Positions 45,474 to 58,168 of a stretch of DNA of 64,000 bases are shown here, one piece after another (the stretch's first letter is position 1; each line of letters starts with the position of its first letter). The DNA is from Erodium maritimum (lineage: Eukaryota; Streptophyta; Magnoliopsida; Geraniales; Geraniaceae). The notes under the pieces were generated by a model that saw only the letters and a list, made by a program, of their open reading frames with translations, did not search any database and was not told where the DNA came from. Made by a program: the position numbers and the translations under genes. The stretch is taken from assembly GCA_963921825.1 (NCBI GenBank), contig OY997588.1:65864617-65928616 (forward strand), read 5' to 3'.

Positions 45474-47144
45474 ACAAAACCCTTCTTCTCTCTCTATCTT
45501 TGGCCGCCGCCTTAACAGTTCTCTTCAATCTGTTGTCCTTCTAGCACCGCCGGCGACGTCATAACCATCGGCCATGGTACCCAACCTCTCCCTTTTCACC
45601 TTCCTTGCCCCGGCATCCCTCTCTCCGGCTCCCTTCTCTTCGCTCGGCTTCTTCGACTGCCTGAAATCGTCTCCCTTCCAATTGATGCAGATCTAGGCTG
45701 GTGTGGTGAGCCTCGACGTCGTTTCCTCCCTCTCTGCATGCCGATGTGCTTCTTCCGCCGTCGCTCCGGGTCCGGTTCATTCGAGTGAGTCTTCTCCGGC
45801 TGAGTAGAGCTTTGTGCCTTTGTTCTTGTGGTTTTTAGATCGTCCTCTCGGTCTTGGGGATGAAGAAGGTGCGACTCGGGTCCTGTTGCTGCCGCCGTGT
45901 CCGGGTGTAGTGCTTCTAGAGCCTCCGTCAGGTTCTTCGGCTGCTTCTCTGTCACGGTTCTGGTCTGCATAATCTGGGCTGGGTCAGATACGGGCCTGGG
46001 CTCAGTTCAGACCTGGGCCGGGTATGGGTACGGTCCTGGGCTAGGTCTGGGTCCAATCCTGGGCCGGGTCTGGGTTTGGTTTTGGGGGGGGTCTGGGTTC
46101 GGTTCTGGGTCGATCATCCATGGGTTTTAGGTTCGGTCATGGGCCGATCATCCACGGGTCTTGGTCAGATCTGGCTGGTTTGCTGGAGCTTCTTCATACC
46201 TTTGCCATGCTTCGTCGGTTGTCTTTCAGATCCGGAGTGGGAGGCGTTTCTTCTCTTATCGGAAGATAGATCGTCTCGGATCTTTTAAGGCGTCTAACGG
46301 CCTAGTAGAGTTTAGTGATTTGTTGGTTTCTAGGGTATTGGCCCACAGAGTTCATTTCCTTAGTCGATTGTTGGGTTGGGAGCTTTAGTTCCAGACTTTG
46401 GTGGTTGTTTAGTGCTGATCGGAAGCTTGGAGCAAGACTCGGCTTGAGTTTCATGCTCGGTTCCCCGCTCGTTTTGGCTTCCGTGGTCAGGACATCCAGT
46501 TGACTCTGCTTGCTGGCTTTGGTGTCGTGTTGACTTGCTGCTGCCGGCTTGGAATTTTGAGCTCGTACTAGGTAGAAATACTGGTCCTCCCCCTTTTGGG
46601 GCCTTTTTTTAGGTGCTTTCCAGAATTAGGTTTCGGAGGGCTGAGTGCGAGCTTCTTTGTCATCAAAGTCTCGCGGTTTTGTTGGAGGAGCTTATCGCAG
46701 GTCATTGGAGGATTGCAGCAGGTTCGGGCCGAGGGCGGTTTGGATCGCATCTTGTTCGGATTGCAGTTGGTTTTTTTCGTGAGCGGTTAGGATGGCAGCT
46801 GGTTCGGGTCGTCTAGTGGTTGTCTTTTGAGCGCCATGCTCGTGGTTGTATTCTTAGCGCCATGCTCATGGTTGTATTCCGAGCACCATGCTCCTGGTAG
46901 TATTCAGAGCGCCATGCTCGTGATTGTATTCCGAGCGCCATGCTCGTGGTTGTATTCAGAGCGCCATGCTCGTGGTTGTATTCCGGGCGTCATGCTCATG
47001 GTTGTATTCCGAGCGCCATGCTCGTGGTAGTATTCTGAGCGCCAAACTCCTGGTTGTGGTTTTTGTAGTCTGTAGTCAGACTTTGTACTTCTTCAACATC
47101 TGAAGAGGTTTCTTTTTAATATATGCTTTGCTGATTAAAAAAAA
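45474..47144 (+). mobile_element. Non-autonomous minisatellite-bearing retroelement (copy 2, different unit)
   Basis: Flanked by the 17-bp duplication ATACATCTGCAATTCGA at 45,457-45,473 and 47,145-47,161, with tail GCTTTGCTGATT plus an A run. The order is a GC-rich, CGCCGGCG-containing head, a GGGTCTGGG/GGGCCG-rich section (45,980-46,160), a unique region and a 26-bp minisatellite. A 3' end then carries TTGTACTTCTTCAACATCTGAAGAGG. No conserved protein. The layout matches the 9-11 kb element although the repeat unit is unrelated. Confidence 0.8.
46831..47057 (+). repeat. 26-bp minisatellite, about 9 units
   Basis: Units GCGCCATGCTCGTGGTTGTA plus TTCxxA in tandem, with substitutions but almost constant length. 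Confidence 0.9.
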
Positions 47145-47161
47145 ATACATCTGCAATTCGA

Positions 47162-48644
47162 TATATACAGAGGATGAAAAAACAAAATTGAAAAGCAACG
47201 CCCAATTTGACGATAATAGAATATACATAGTGCATTTTTCTTGGAAAAATTATTGAGGTAAAATTGGGGAATTCATTAATTAGTTAAATCGTTATTTAAG
47301 CAACGCCTGATTGTCTTCGTCGTCAAGGACACGCTCTTCCTTCCCCATAGTTTCACCAGCAGATGTCGTCGCTGCCTCTTGTGCGTGTACAAACGGCCCT
47401 TTTCATCAGTGGACCGAACGTTGGTAGTCATGTCCAAACGTCCTTTGTCATTTGTTTGTTGATCAAGCCCAAAGTTCTGTGCACTTAATCTGCCCCCCAA
47501 CAAAGGTCACAGTCTGAGACTTTTTTGTATTTCTTATGGCTCACCAGAGAGTTTGGTTACCACCTAAAAACGTTAGATTGTGTAGTATGATTTTTTGTTT
47601 TGTTTTTAGATGTTGTGTCGTAGTTTGTTAATTGTGCCTGTTTTCGATTCGAGAATATCAAACCGATATACAGCTGAGAGTTATCGTGTCAGTCGTTTAT
47701 AAATCTCTCGTATACTACATATGTAAGTAAATATAACTCTCATATCACGTAGTGGTTGTCTCTAATGCTCAGCAAGGGTTAGCCGCTAAGAGCCCTCTCT
47801 CTCATGGTGTTGGCTCCCCTCCGCCACCAACATCGTGTCTCCCGGCTTATGTCCGGCTCATCTCTCCCGCCACAAGTCCGACCTCCTCCCTGGCCTCCAC
47901 CACCGCCCCTGCACCCATCGGGGTATCTGAAGTTGTCGCCGCAACCTCCTCCCGTCATCGTTATCACCGTCGAGGTCCATCAGCTCCTCCGGTTTCCTTT
48001 CTGCCTTCCTCCGCCTTCTGTCCTAGCCCATGGGGCACCAACCCAACACCGTCAGGAACAGTTATTTTATGAAAAGAATTGCGAGTATTTTACATGCTCT
48101 ATGTCCGTTATTGGTTCATAGAGTCTCTGACGCATATTATTATAATAGAAACATTTGATCAATGAAAACAACTTTCGCCCAAAGAAAACTCTCATATCAT
48201 GTACAGTCCCAATAAAGAAGTTTATTTCAGAAGAAGAAAGAAAGAAAAAACTCTATATTCATGATAAAGCTAACACAGCTAGATCAAAACGTGTGCCGTC
48301 CACTAATTATGTAACAACCCCAAAATTGATAGATATGGTTTTACTTATTACGAAAATGGAAACCAGCTAAAGATGCACTTCCCATTTGACTTTCACCTCC
48401 ACGAACACCAAACGACAAAACACCTACGGTTTCCTAACCTAACCAATCAATCAATAGAGATTTAAGACTAATTTACTCCTATATTTGTACACCACATGTA
48501 ACTAGTGTATGTTTATGCATGAACCACTACATTTGTTTCTATATTCAGTTTCAATTAAGAATTAGTGCTCTCCTTTTCAAAAACAATAGGATAATTGCAA
48601 AAACTTATCGTGGGGTACGTGCGTTTTACAAATATTATTGACTA
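47162..48644. other. Intergenic, no gene recognised
   Basis: Mixed AT-rich sequence with a Pro/Ser-rich GC patch at 47,800-48,050. Open frames there occur on both strands and show no domain. Confidence 0.45.
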
Positions 48645-48873
48645 TTTTTTATTTTATTTTTTTTGAAACGGGTGACCGGAGACTTTCATAAATACCAATA
48701 GGTAATCAAACAATACAGGGCGTGACCGCCCCGGATTCCAGATGTATGTCCGAGGCGACCGTAAAAGGCTCGGCGCTCATGAAACCATAATAATAGCCTA
48801 CTTGAAATCGTAGGCACAAACTCAAGACATCTCCTTACTATCGTCTCAAAACAACGAGACATAAAGTAAAAGG

Positions 48874-50561
48874 TGTTGGGTCTCGAGGTAGGGTTGGAGA
48901 TGAACCAACTCGCAGCGGAAAATCAATGAAAACCAAGAGACAATTAAAACCATGAAACAACTAACAAAGAATGGATTAACAAGAGAAAAATTCAGCACTA
49001 GTTCTTACCAAAACAAGAACACCGGTTAACGAATGATTGGCTTGAGTCTCCAAGACGCCTACGTATCCACTTGGGAATCAAAGCCACGTAGTTCTTCTCT
49101 TTGAGGACTCAAGAACACAAACATGGAGGTGGAAACTAGCCAAACCCGAAATGGCCATGGAAGAGGGAGAGAAAATGTGTTTCCTATTCTTGTCTTGTGT
49201 TTGTTATGTTGAAAAATGATGACTTCAACATAACAAAACCCATACTTGTCCAACTAAAGGCATGGGACAAGTATGGTGTCAAGTAAGGTGTAAATAGGAC
49301 AAAGTATGGCAAGACAAGATTGGGTTAGGTGGTGAATCACCAACACCTTAATCCTTGTCTTGCTTACTTAGTACTAATTAATCAAGACTTGATTAATTAG
49401 TTCTATGGGCCTTGGTTGCATGGGCCTTTCATGGGCCTCTTGGAACATGGCCCGTGGCCATTTCTAACGAGGTCCCGTGATTCGCTCATCGCCTCCAAGC
49501 CTTCCATACCGGAAATGTCCAACATTATCCGACGCGATCAATCCCAAGACTCCAAGCCTTGTCTCGATCCGTAAAGTCCTATTCACGTACGGGCACATGA
49601 CCCAAAACCCAGTTTTGGTCATGTCCCGAGACAACTCCCTTTTGGCCATTCTCCATAAATGTGTCAATGAGTTTCATCCTCCGGTGTGACCCTTAGGTTT
49701 ATGCATGTCAATAGATCAACGTAAAATCCCATTTTACTTGATCCTATTTAAGTGGCAACTAACGAGACTTTAGTATTGCCTGACACTGCATAACGAATCG
49801 ACCCTGTCGATTCTAACCTTTCCGTCATCCCTGTCATTATCCTTTTATCTCCGATATCCTGATTGAGATAAGGCATAGAGCCGTCATCCTTATTATTCTC
49901 AATCACCGTTCCTTGATATGTGAGATGACTGAAGATATGATACCCAGTATCATGTGCATGGCCATGCTATTCTTCCAGTCACTCTCGATCAAGTGGCCGA
50001 GAACCGATATCTTTCCCATACCTTAGTATGAGGGATAAATCCCTTAGCCGTCTTTCGTGTCACTCATGTAGCCCGTCCCCAAGCCAATCCTGGCCGTTAT
50101 GGAAGCCCTGTTACGGACAACGTTAGGCTCAGGTCAAACTCAGTTGTTGACTACATAGCGATCACAAAGACTCCTTGGTCTAAGGATACATGACAAGCTA
50201 CAACACTGAATATGTTCATGACTTAATCTATGGCACATATTCAGGGTGGGTCGTCCAATATCATGTCCCACATGATATCTATGATCAGACTCCGGAATCC
50301 CATTCCAATGACTAACAGAACGTAAGCCATAAAGAGCCATCTTTCATACTAGTCGCTTCTAGTGAAGCTTTGTTGACTAGGGACCCATCGAGTGTGATCT
50401 ATCTCGATCTATGGTTCTATTCGCATGGTGGGCATAGATCAGAGCACACATCGATATATTACTCCAACACATAAGTAATATAAAGCCGCTTTAATTTTAT
50501 TGCTAACGATGATATATACATTTGGACATTTAGGATTGAACTACGGGCACTAAGACTAACA
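48874..50561 (-). repeat. Copia-2 3' LTR
   Basis: Downstream LTR in element sense. Offset from the 5' copy is exactly 6,780 bp with no indel. Confidence 0.95.
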
Positions 50562-50578
50562 ATCTCCCACTTGCCCTA
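50562..50578 (-). other. Copia-2 polypurine tract
   Basis: Minus strand GGGCAAGTGGGAGAT directly before the 3' LTR. It is the plus-strand primer for reverse transcription. Confidence 0.8.
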
Positions 50579-50712
50579 GTTCCAATCTAAACTCCAATAT
50601 GTCCCCATCGACTTTACATGTCTAACATGTTCAGGCAGTGACACTGTCTTAGTCAAAGGGTTGGCTATGTTATCATCTGTTGCAATATCGGTTATCTTCA
50701 CTTCACCTCAGT

Positions 50713-53700
50713 TCAGTATTTATCTGATGAGGTGGATACGCCGCAGTACATGTTTGGATTTGTTATGCGATCTAGGCTTTTAGCTTGCGCAATGGCCCTT
50801 GTGTTGTCGCAAAATGGATTCACCGGACTGGATGGGTTTTTAATTACACCCAGCCCTGCCATGAATTTCCAAATCCACATAGCCTCCTTAGCTGCCTCTG
50901 CAGCATCCATGTACTTGGCCTCTGTCGTAGATTCGGCAATGGTATCTTGCTTTACGCTTTCCCAGCTAAAGCTCTACCATTCAGCGTAAACACATATCCT
51001 GATTGACTTCTAAAGTCATCTGGATTTGTCTTGGAAAACTAGCGTCTACTCATCCTTCGACGACTAGTTCAACATCATCTTTCCCCCGGGTTAGAATGAT
51101 GTCTACTTGTACAACATAAGGCTTACGAGACGTCTGGTCTCATACATGTCATGGCATATATGATCGATCCTGCCCCCAGGCGCATAGGATTCTCATCATC
51201 CTTTTCAGCTCATCAGGTGTCTTAGGACACTGTGTCTTGCTGAGATGAATGCCATGACTAGTGGGTAAGAGTCCTTTCTTTGAATCGAGCATTAAGAACC
51301 TACTCAATGCCTTGTTCACATAGGTTCCCTGACTTAAATCCAAGACCCTCTTGGTGCGATCTCTACATATCTTAATCCTTAAGATATAAGAAGTATCGCC
51401 TAAGTCCTTTATTGAAAAACACTTCCTCAACCAAGCTTCAGTCTCGTGCAAGGTTGGGATGTCGTTTTCAATGAGAACCAGAAAGGTAATCTTGCTCCCA
51501 CTAGCCTTCTTATAAACGCAAGATTCATCCTCGTTCTTGATTAAGCCAAATCCAATTACAGCTTCATCAAAACGAAGGATCCAACTCCGAGAAGTTCGTT
51601 TCAATCCATAAATGGATTTCAACAACTTATAAATCTTTCCTTTATTCTTCGGATCGTCAAAACCTTTGGGCCGAGACATACAAACGTACTCAGTCAAATT
51701 TCCATTTAGGAAAGCGGTTTTGACATCCACTTGCCATATCTCGTAATTATGATACGCAGTTATGTCAAGAAGAATTTGGATTGATTTTGACCATAGCCAC
51801 TAAGGAGAAGGTTTCCTCATAGTCAATCCATTGGATCTGCCTATAACCTTTCGCCACCAGTTGAGCTTTGTAGGTCAAAGGGTTGCCGTCCATGTCCATC
51901 TTCACCTTGAAGATCCATTTGCATCCTATGGTCCTCACACCATTGATGGGATCAACCGGTTCCCAGACTCGGTTGTCCGACATGGATTGCATTTCCTCCC
52001 TCATGGCTCCCAGCCATAACTCGGAGTTGGGCCCATCCACGACTTCCTGAAAGGTGGCTGGATCATCGTGATCCACCATGACTTCATTGTCACCTCCGGA
52101 TACCATATCTTGGAGGTGGAAGATTGATCCTTTCAAATCGCCTTGGACCTTCCGGAATTGTAACAGGAATTGGTTCTTACTCTACGACAATCTCTGGCTC
52201 CTTTCTACAGGGTTGCTAATTGGTTTAGACAGATCTGTACCATCCTGAATTTCTTCGAGATGCACAGTCCTCCCAATGACGTCTTTGGAAACAAAACTTT
52301 TTTTCCATAAAGACCCCACCCCAAGCGACGAACACCATGTTCTCACTGGGATTGTAGAAATAGTATCCCCTTGTTGCTTTGGGATACCACACGAAGGTGC
52401 ATATCTCAGATCTTGGTTCGAGCTTAGTCGAAACCAAATGTTTCACATAAGCCTCGCAACCACAAATCTTTAGGAAGGACAAAGCGGGCATCATCCCGTA
52501 CCATTTTTAAAATGGTGTCCCTTCCACACCATTCGTCGAAGCCCGATTCACTATGAATGCGGTCGTCTCTAGAGCAAAACCCCTAAAAGAGATTGGGAGA
52601 TCAGTCCAACTAATCATGGAACAGACCATTGTCTAACAATGTCCGATTTCTCCGTTTGGCTACACCTTTCAACTACAGTGACCTAGGAGGAGTCCATTCC
52701 AAAAGGATCCCATTCTCTTTTAGATGATCTAATAACTCTGTGGTCAAGTATTTTCCACCTCGATCCAATCGAAGTGCCTTAATACCTTTGTCGAGCTGGT
52801 TTTCTACTATAGTCTTAAACTCTTTGAATTTATCAAAAGCTTCAGACTTATGTCTCACCGAATAGACATAACCATATTTACTGTAATCATCAGTAAATGT
52901 GATAAAGTAGCTAAAACCCCTCCTGGCAAGTGAACTTATTGGTCTACACACATTCGAGTGTATCAGCCCCAATAATTCACCCGCCCTTTCATCGCGATCG
53001 ATAAAGGGCACTTTAGTCATTTTACCCATCAAACAAACCTTGCACCTATCGATCGAATGGAATTCGAATGAACCTGAAAGCCCGCACTTCTGAAGTGCTG
53101 ATAGGCGCTTCTTGTTTATGCGACCCAAATGACAGTACCATAACAGAGTTAGGTTTAAATCGTTGGATTTAGACCTCTTAGTATTAACGGAATATATAGA
53201 ACTTGAGGCATTGTTACCCATATCTAATATGTACAATCCTCCAACCATGTCAGTACTGGTATAAAACATATCATTGCATAGAACATTGAAAACTCCATTT
53301 CCAATATTAACATTATATCCTTCCTTGTCAAACACGGATACAGATATAATATTCCTACTAAAAGTAGGTATGCAATATACATTATACAATACTAAGACAA
53401 GGCCTCTTGGCAAAGCAAGACTCATGGATCCTACAGCAGTTGCCACAACTCTGAGGTCCATTTCGTGCTTTCCAAACCTCTCCTACTTTCAGCCACCATA
53501 TATAAGTGCATGTGTGAGATTCAGTCCTGGTATCTAATACCCATGAATCTTTGGAAGTAGAGAGATGTAGCTCTATAGAGTTAATACCGGATGAAGGCAC
53601 GGTCCCACCGCCCTTCCTTAGATCATCCAGGTTTCCTGATGAAGGCGCAGTCCTACTGCCCTTCTTCAGATCATCCACGCTATTTGATGAAGGCGCAGTC

Positions 53701-54090
53701 CCACTGCCCTTCTTCAGATCAGCCGTGAACTTCCTGTAATCCCGGTTCCAATGACCAGGCTGTTGGCAGTAGAAGCAGACATTCTCAGGTGTCTCATCTT
53801 TCCTGCCAAGTGCGCATGGGCCCAGCCCTTGCCACTTCCAATTCCCTTGTTGACCATCAGAATATCCTTGGATCCCAGATCCCTGAGATATTCTTCTCAG
53901 TAGCTGATGACACTTCATGTAACTCTGATATGGTCTTAGAGACAGCCTTGTCAAGGACATATTCTTTGCGTTCAGACTTGAGGACTATCCTCAAAATTCT
54001 GTACCAGTCCAAATAGTTTGTCCCATTTAGCTTGACCCTGTCAAGAATGGTTTTTAATGACAAACTATTAATGTTCGCTGAATTTGCCAT
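50713..54090 (-). pseudogene. Copia-2 gag-pol, defective
   Basis: Gag starts at ATG 54,090 (MANSANINSLSLKTIL, KLNGTNYLDWYRILRI) and loses its frame and middle part by 53,860. The zinc knuckle (about 53,775) reads CFYCQQPGHWNRDY, with the last Cys replaced. Protease has DTR instead of DTG (about 53,530). The integrase zinc finger has lost His (LWYCHLGRIN), and the first catalytic Asp is Asn in IHSNVC (about 52,965). RT has a frameshift at about 51,787 and lacks the YVDD box (about 51,470). RNase H remnants are at 50,713-50,910. Order gag-PR-IN-RT-RH is standard copia. None of these enzymes can be active. Confidence 0.9.
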
Positions 54091-55636
54091 TTGATCTACA
54101 ACAGATAAAATTCAATCAGTAAACTGAATAAATTTTATGAAGATCAAGCTTAAACACCAACAATCAATTCTAAACCTTTAGAATCTGAAACCAAGATCCT
54201 TGATTCACTCGATTAAGCTGAACTAATGCTCACCACTTAATCGAGCTATGTAGGTAGGACTCCATCCAATCACATCCAATGTGACTCTTGGCTAGGGTAT
54301 GTACTTATGTACACGACTTACCCTATCTGTTACCCTAGCTCAACCTCAGGCTGAGAATCGTAGTCGGGTCCACCAATTTTCAACTATGGCCCGTCACTAT
54401 GTAGGTGCTCCGCTAATGCGCACGACACCCACATATGTCGTCCAAACCTACTACCCCGCTTTCCCATGGATGCTCCGCTAATGCGCACGACACCCATAGG
54501 ACGGGGAGGTAGTAAGGTGTTGATAATTGGGAGGTATCGGACATGACCCGCTTTTACTTGTCCAGTTGTGTTCAAAACTTTGGCACATCCTAGATGCGAT
54601 GAGCACATCAACTACATTCCAAATGCAATGATGCCTCAAATTACATCCAATGTAATTCTTCCATTGAACCCGTCAACTACATCCAATGTAATGACGATTC
54701 TAAGGGCTCACACACAAGGATTAAAATTCCAATTTTATCTTTGCATGTGAGGTGATATGCTCGGTAAATAAAGTTAAGCATGCAATTCTAAAACACATAG
54801 AATTAATCATGCATAAACTAAACCAAGCATAAAGCGATAAATGTGCACATAATAGCCCCCTAAACTAACTCCCACTAGCTTCTTGAGCTCCACCGACTCC
54901 AAGCCGATGCCAACACCCGAAAAGCCACCAAATGACCTTTTCGCCCTTTCTTCGTCTTGAGTAAAATATTACAATTTAATACACGACTCGCAGGTCGGGA
55001 ATAAATAAATATTACAAACAAGTGGTTCGACGACCACACCTTGAAAGAATAATTACACGTTAACTTTAACGGCTCGCAGGCCGTGAAAAGCGATAAATAA
55101 TTAAATTGAGCTCGGGGCTATTATGTACACCATGCCAACATCACATCACACATCGTGTTATCAAACAAGCATGTTATCAAACATCATGTGATTTTCCGGT
55201 TTTAATTAATAGCCAAGTTTCGAAATTTTTTTTTTTTTGATGCTCGGTTTATCGAAACCGTTCAAAAATGAAACTTTTGAACATTTGATCTTCGAGTTCG
55301 TCATGACGGTTCCAAACTCTTCATAACTAACAAAACGGTTTAGCCTTGGCATATCAACCATCCAATGGTCATGCTTGGCCTAGCTCCGTCCAACGGATCC
55401 CCGTTCGGTCCCGGTTTCGGCTCCCCGAGAGTCCCGCTCCCGAGACCCGAAAAATCAAATCTTTTTCAAAATTTCCAGATTTGAAATAATTTTCAAAAAA
55501 TCATTTTACATGTATTAAATCCATAAACAATAATTTAAAACATGTTATCAAACAATTTAGCAAAACAACATGCCAAAAACGAAACTTTCAAGCAAAACCG
55601 AAACTTTGAACACCGTCTTGTGAATCCCGAAGGTAG
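54091..55636 (-). other. Long untranslated leader of Copia-2
   Basis: 1.5 kb between primer site and gag ATG without an ORF. Contains a 26-bp duplication (TGCTCCGCTAATGCGCACGA..., 54,403 and 54,472) and ACATCCAATGTAAT repeats near 54,640-54,690. Confidence 0.65.
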
Positions 55637-55653
55637 CACGGCTCTGATACCAC
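55637..55653 (-). other. Copia-2 primer-binding site
   Basis: Minus strand GTGGTATCAGAGCCGTG abuts the 5' LTR; initiator-Met tRNA type. Confidence 0.9.
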
Positions 55654-57341
55654 TGTTGGGTCTCGAGGTAGGGTTGGAGATGAACCAACTCGCAGCGGAA
55701 AATCAATGAAAACCAAGAGACAATTAAAACCATGAAACAACTAACAAAGAATGGATTAACAAGAGAAAAATTCAGCACTAGTTCTTACCAAAACAAGAAC
55801 ACCGGTTAACGAATGATTGGCTTGAGTCTCCAAGACGCCTACGTATCCACTTGGGAATCAAAGCCACGTAGTTCTTCTCTTTGAGGACTCAAGAACACAA
55901 ACATGGAGGTGGAAACTAGCCAAACCCGAAATGGCCATGGAAGAGGGAGAGAAAATGTGTTTCCTATTCTTGTCTTGTGTTTGTTATGTTGAAAAATGAT
56001 GACTTCAACATAACAAAACCCATACTTGTCCAACTAAAGGCATGGGACAAGTATGGTGTCAAGTAAGGTGTAAATAGGACAAAGTATGGCAAGACAAGAT
56101 TGGGTTAGGTGGTGAATCACCAACACCTTAATCCTTGTCTTGCTTACTTAGTACTAATTAATCAAGACTTGATTAATTAGTTCTATGGGCCTTGGTTGCA
56201 TGGGCCTTTCATGGGCCTCTTGGAACATGGCCCGTGGCCATTTCTAACGAGGTCCCGTGATTCGCTCATCGCCTCCAAGCCTTCCATACCGGAAATGTCC
56301 AACATTATCCGACGCGATCAATCCCAAGACTCCAAGCCTTGTCTCGATCCGTAAAGTCCTATTCACGTACGGGCACATGACCCAAAACCCAGTTTTGGTC
56401 ATGTCCCGAGACAACTCCCTTTTGGCCATTCTCCATAAATGTGTCAATGAGTTTCATCCTCCGGTGTGACCCTTAGGTTTATGCATGTCAATAGATCAAC
56501 GTAAAATCCCATTTTACTTGATCCTATTTAAGTGGCAACTAACGAGACTTTAGTATTGCCTGACACTGCATAACGAATCGACCCTGTCGATTCTAACCTT
56601 TCCGTCATCCCTGTCATTATCCTTTTATCTCCGATATCCTGATTGAGATAAGGCATAGAGCCGTCATCCTTATTATTCTCAATCACCGTTCCTTGATATG
56701 TGAGATGACTGAAGATATGATACCCAGTATCATGTGCATGGCCATGCTATTCTTCCAGTCACTCTCGATCAAGTGGCCGAGAACCGATATCTTTCCCATA
56801 CCTTAGTATGAGGGATAAATCCCTTAGCCGTCTTTCGTGTCACTCATGTAGCCCGTCCCCAAGCCAATCCTGGCCGTTATGGAAGCCCTGTTACGGACAA
56901 CGTTAGGCTCAGGTCAAACTCAGTTGTTGACTACATAGCGATCACAAAGACTCCTTGGTCTAAGGATACATGACAAGCTACAACACTGAATATGTTCATG
57001 ACTTAATCTATGGCACATATTCAGGGTGGGTCGTCCAATATCATGTCCCACATGATATCTATGATCAGACTCCGGAATCCCATTCCAATGACTAACAGAA
57101 CGTAAGCCATAAAGAGCCATCTTTCATACTAGTCGCTTCTAGTGAAGCTTTGTTGACTAGGGACCCATCGAGTGTGATCTATCTCGATCTATGGTTCTAT
57201 TCGCATGGTGGGCATAGATCAGAGCACACATCGATATATTACTCCAACACATAAGTAATATAAAGCCGCTTTAATTTTATTGCTAACGATGATATATACA
57301 TTTGGACATTTAGGATTGAACTACGGGCACTAAGACTAACA
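55654..57341 (-). repeat. Copia-2 5' LTR
   Basis: Upstream LTR in element sense, indistinguishable from 48,874-50,561. Confidence 0.95.
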
Positions 57342-58168
57342 AAAGGTCCTAACGAACACAGAAAGTAAATTGTTCCAGAAATAATACGGATAAAAATAAA
57401 GCAGGTAAAAAAGTTGAGCTGTTGGTGCAGGCTGCCCGGGACCTCCCAACACTGGCTGTCCCGGGTTTGTAGGTATAGTCTGACATCGACTCCACCCACC
57501 CCTGCCGGGTCAGGTCATCCCTTCATCGGAGGCTTCCCTGCCTCTGTCTGCTTCACCTGGTCCTCCTCAGTGATCATCATCGGGTGGTGATCGCTCCGGT
57601 AGGTCTCGGCCCGGCCCCATGCCAGTTCCGGGCGTTGACTCCCTAGACGGTCACCCGGTTCCGGATGAAGATCCACCGGCGGAGCTTCAACGAGCCGGTA
57701 TTGCAAAAACGGCCACGGAGGCCTGTGTGTCCGCCCTTGCATGAGCCAATTGCATTGTCGGTGCATGGCCATTGGCCACATGGTCAATCGAGTGGAGGAG
57801 GCGGGACCCGGTGAGGATCCACCGGTGACAACGATGCCATACCCGTGAGAGATCTGCCTCCAGCGGCATGACAGCGTTGCAAAAAATGGGACATCGTCGT
57901 CGATAGAGGAAGGTGGGGAGACTTGAGCAGCGTTGAGGAGGAGAGATCTGGGCAGCTGCAACGGACGGCGTGAGATCGGTGAACGGCGACGTACAGAACC
58001 AGATCGGATCCGAGAAGAGGCGCAGGTCCTGACTCGGCGATCGTCTTACGGATCACGACTGGAGAGATAATACCGACGTGGAGGAACGACTGAGGCGAGC
58101 AAAGCGAGAGGAGACCGACTCCGATGAACGACGACGGTAGATTGAAACCTTAGAGTCGGACAGAGAGC

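Larger units (their letters stand above)
48874..57341 (-). mobile_element. Copia-2: structurally complete Ty1/copia element with identical LTRs
   Basis: 8.47 kb, minus strand, flanked by the duplication AAAGG at 48,869-48,873 and 57,342-57,346. The LTRs are 48,874-50,561 and 55,654-57,341 (1,688 bp each), and a line-by-line reading shows no difference. On the element strand they start TGTTAGTC and end GACCCAACA. The primer site and purine tract are intact. Gag-pol is present in order but inactivated. Absence of LTR differences means insertion was recent. Confidence 0.95.
48645..58168 (-). mobile_element. Small poly(A) retroelement split by Copia-2
   Basis: Minus-strand element about 1.0 kb long: a head at 58,168-57,347 (GC-rich, starting AGCTCTCTGTCCGACTC) and a 3' part at 48,868-48,665 ending CCGTTTC plus A-rich tail (48,645-48,664). 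The two parts are joined when Copia-2 and one AAAGG duplication are removed. Its own duplication cannot be told from T-rich flanks. No recognised protein; probably a LINE-mobilised non-autonomous element. Confidence 0.55.

Noticed and set aside
47276..47503. 75-aa minus-strand frame in the intergenic region
   Set aside because: No recognisable motif, splice context or homology to neighbours.
49464..49689. Opposing 67-70 aa frames repeated at 56,244-56,469, 22,074-22,389 and 37,039-37,327
   Set aside because: They recur because they lie in copia LTRs. No retrotransposon protein is encoded there and the frames sit on both strands.
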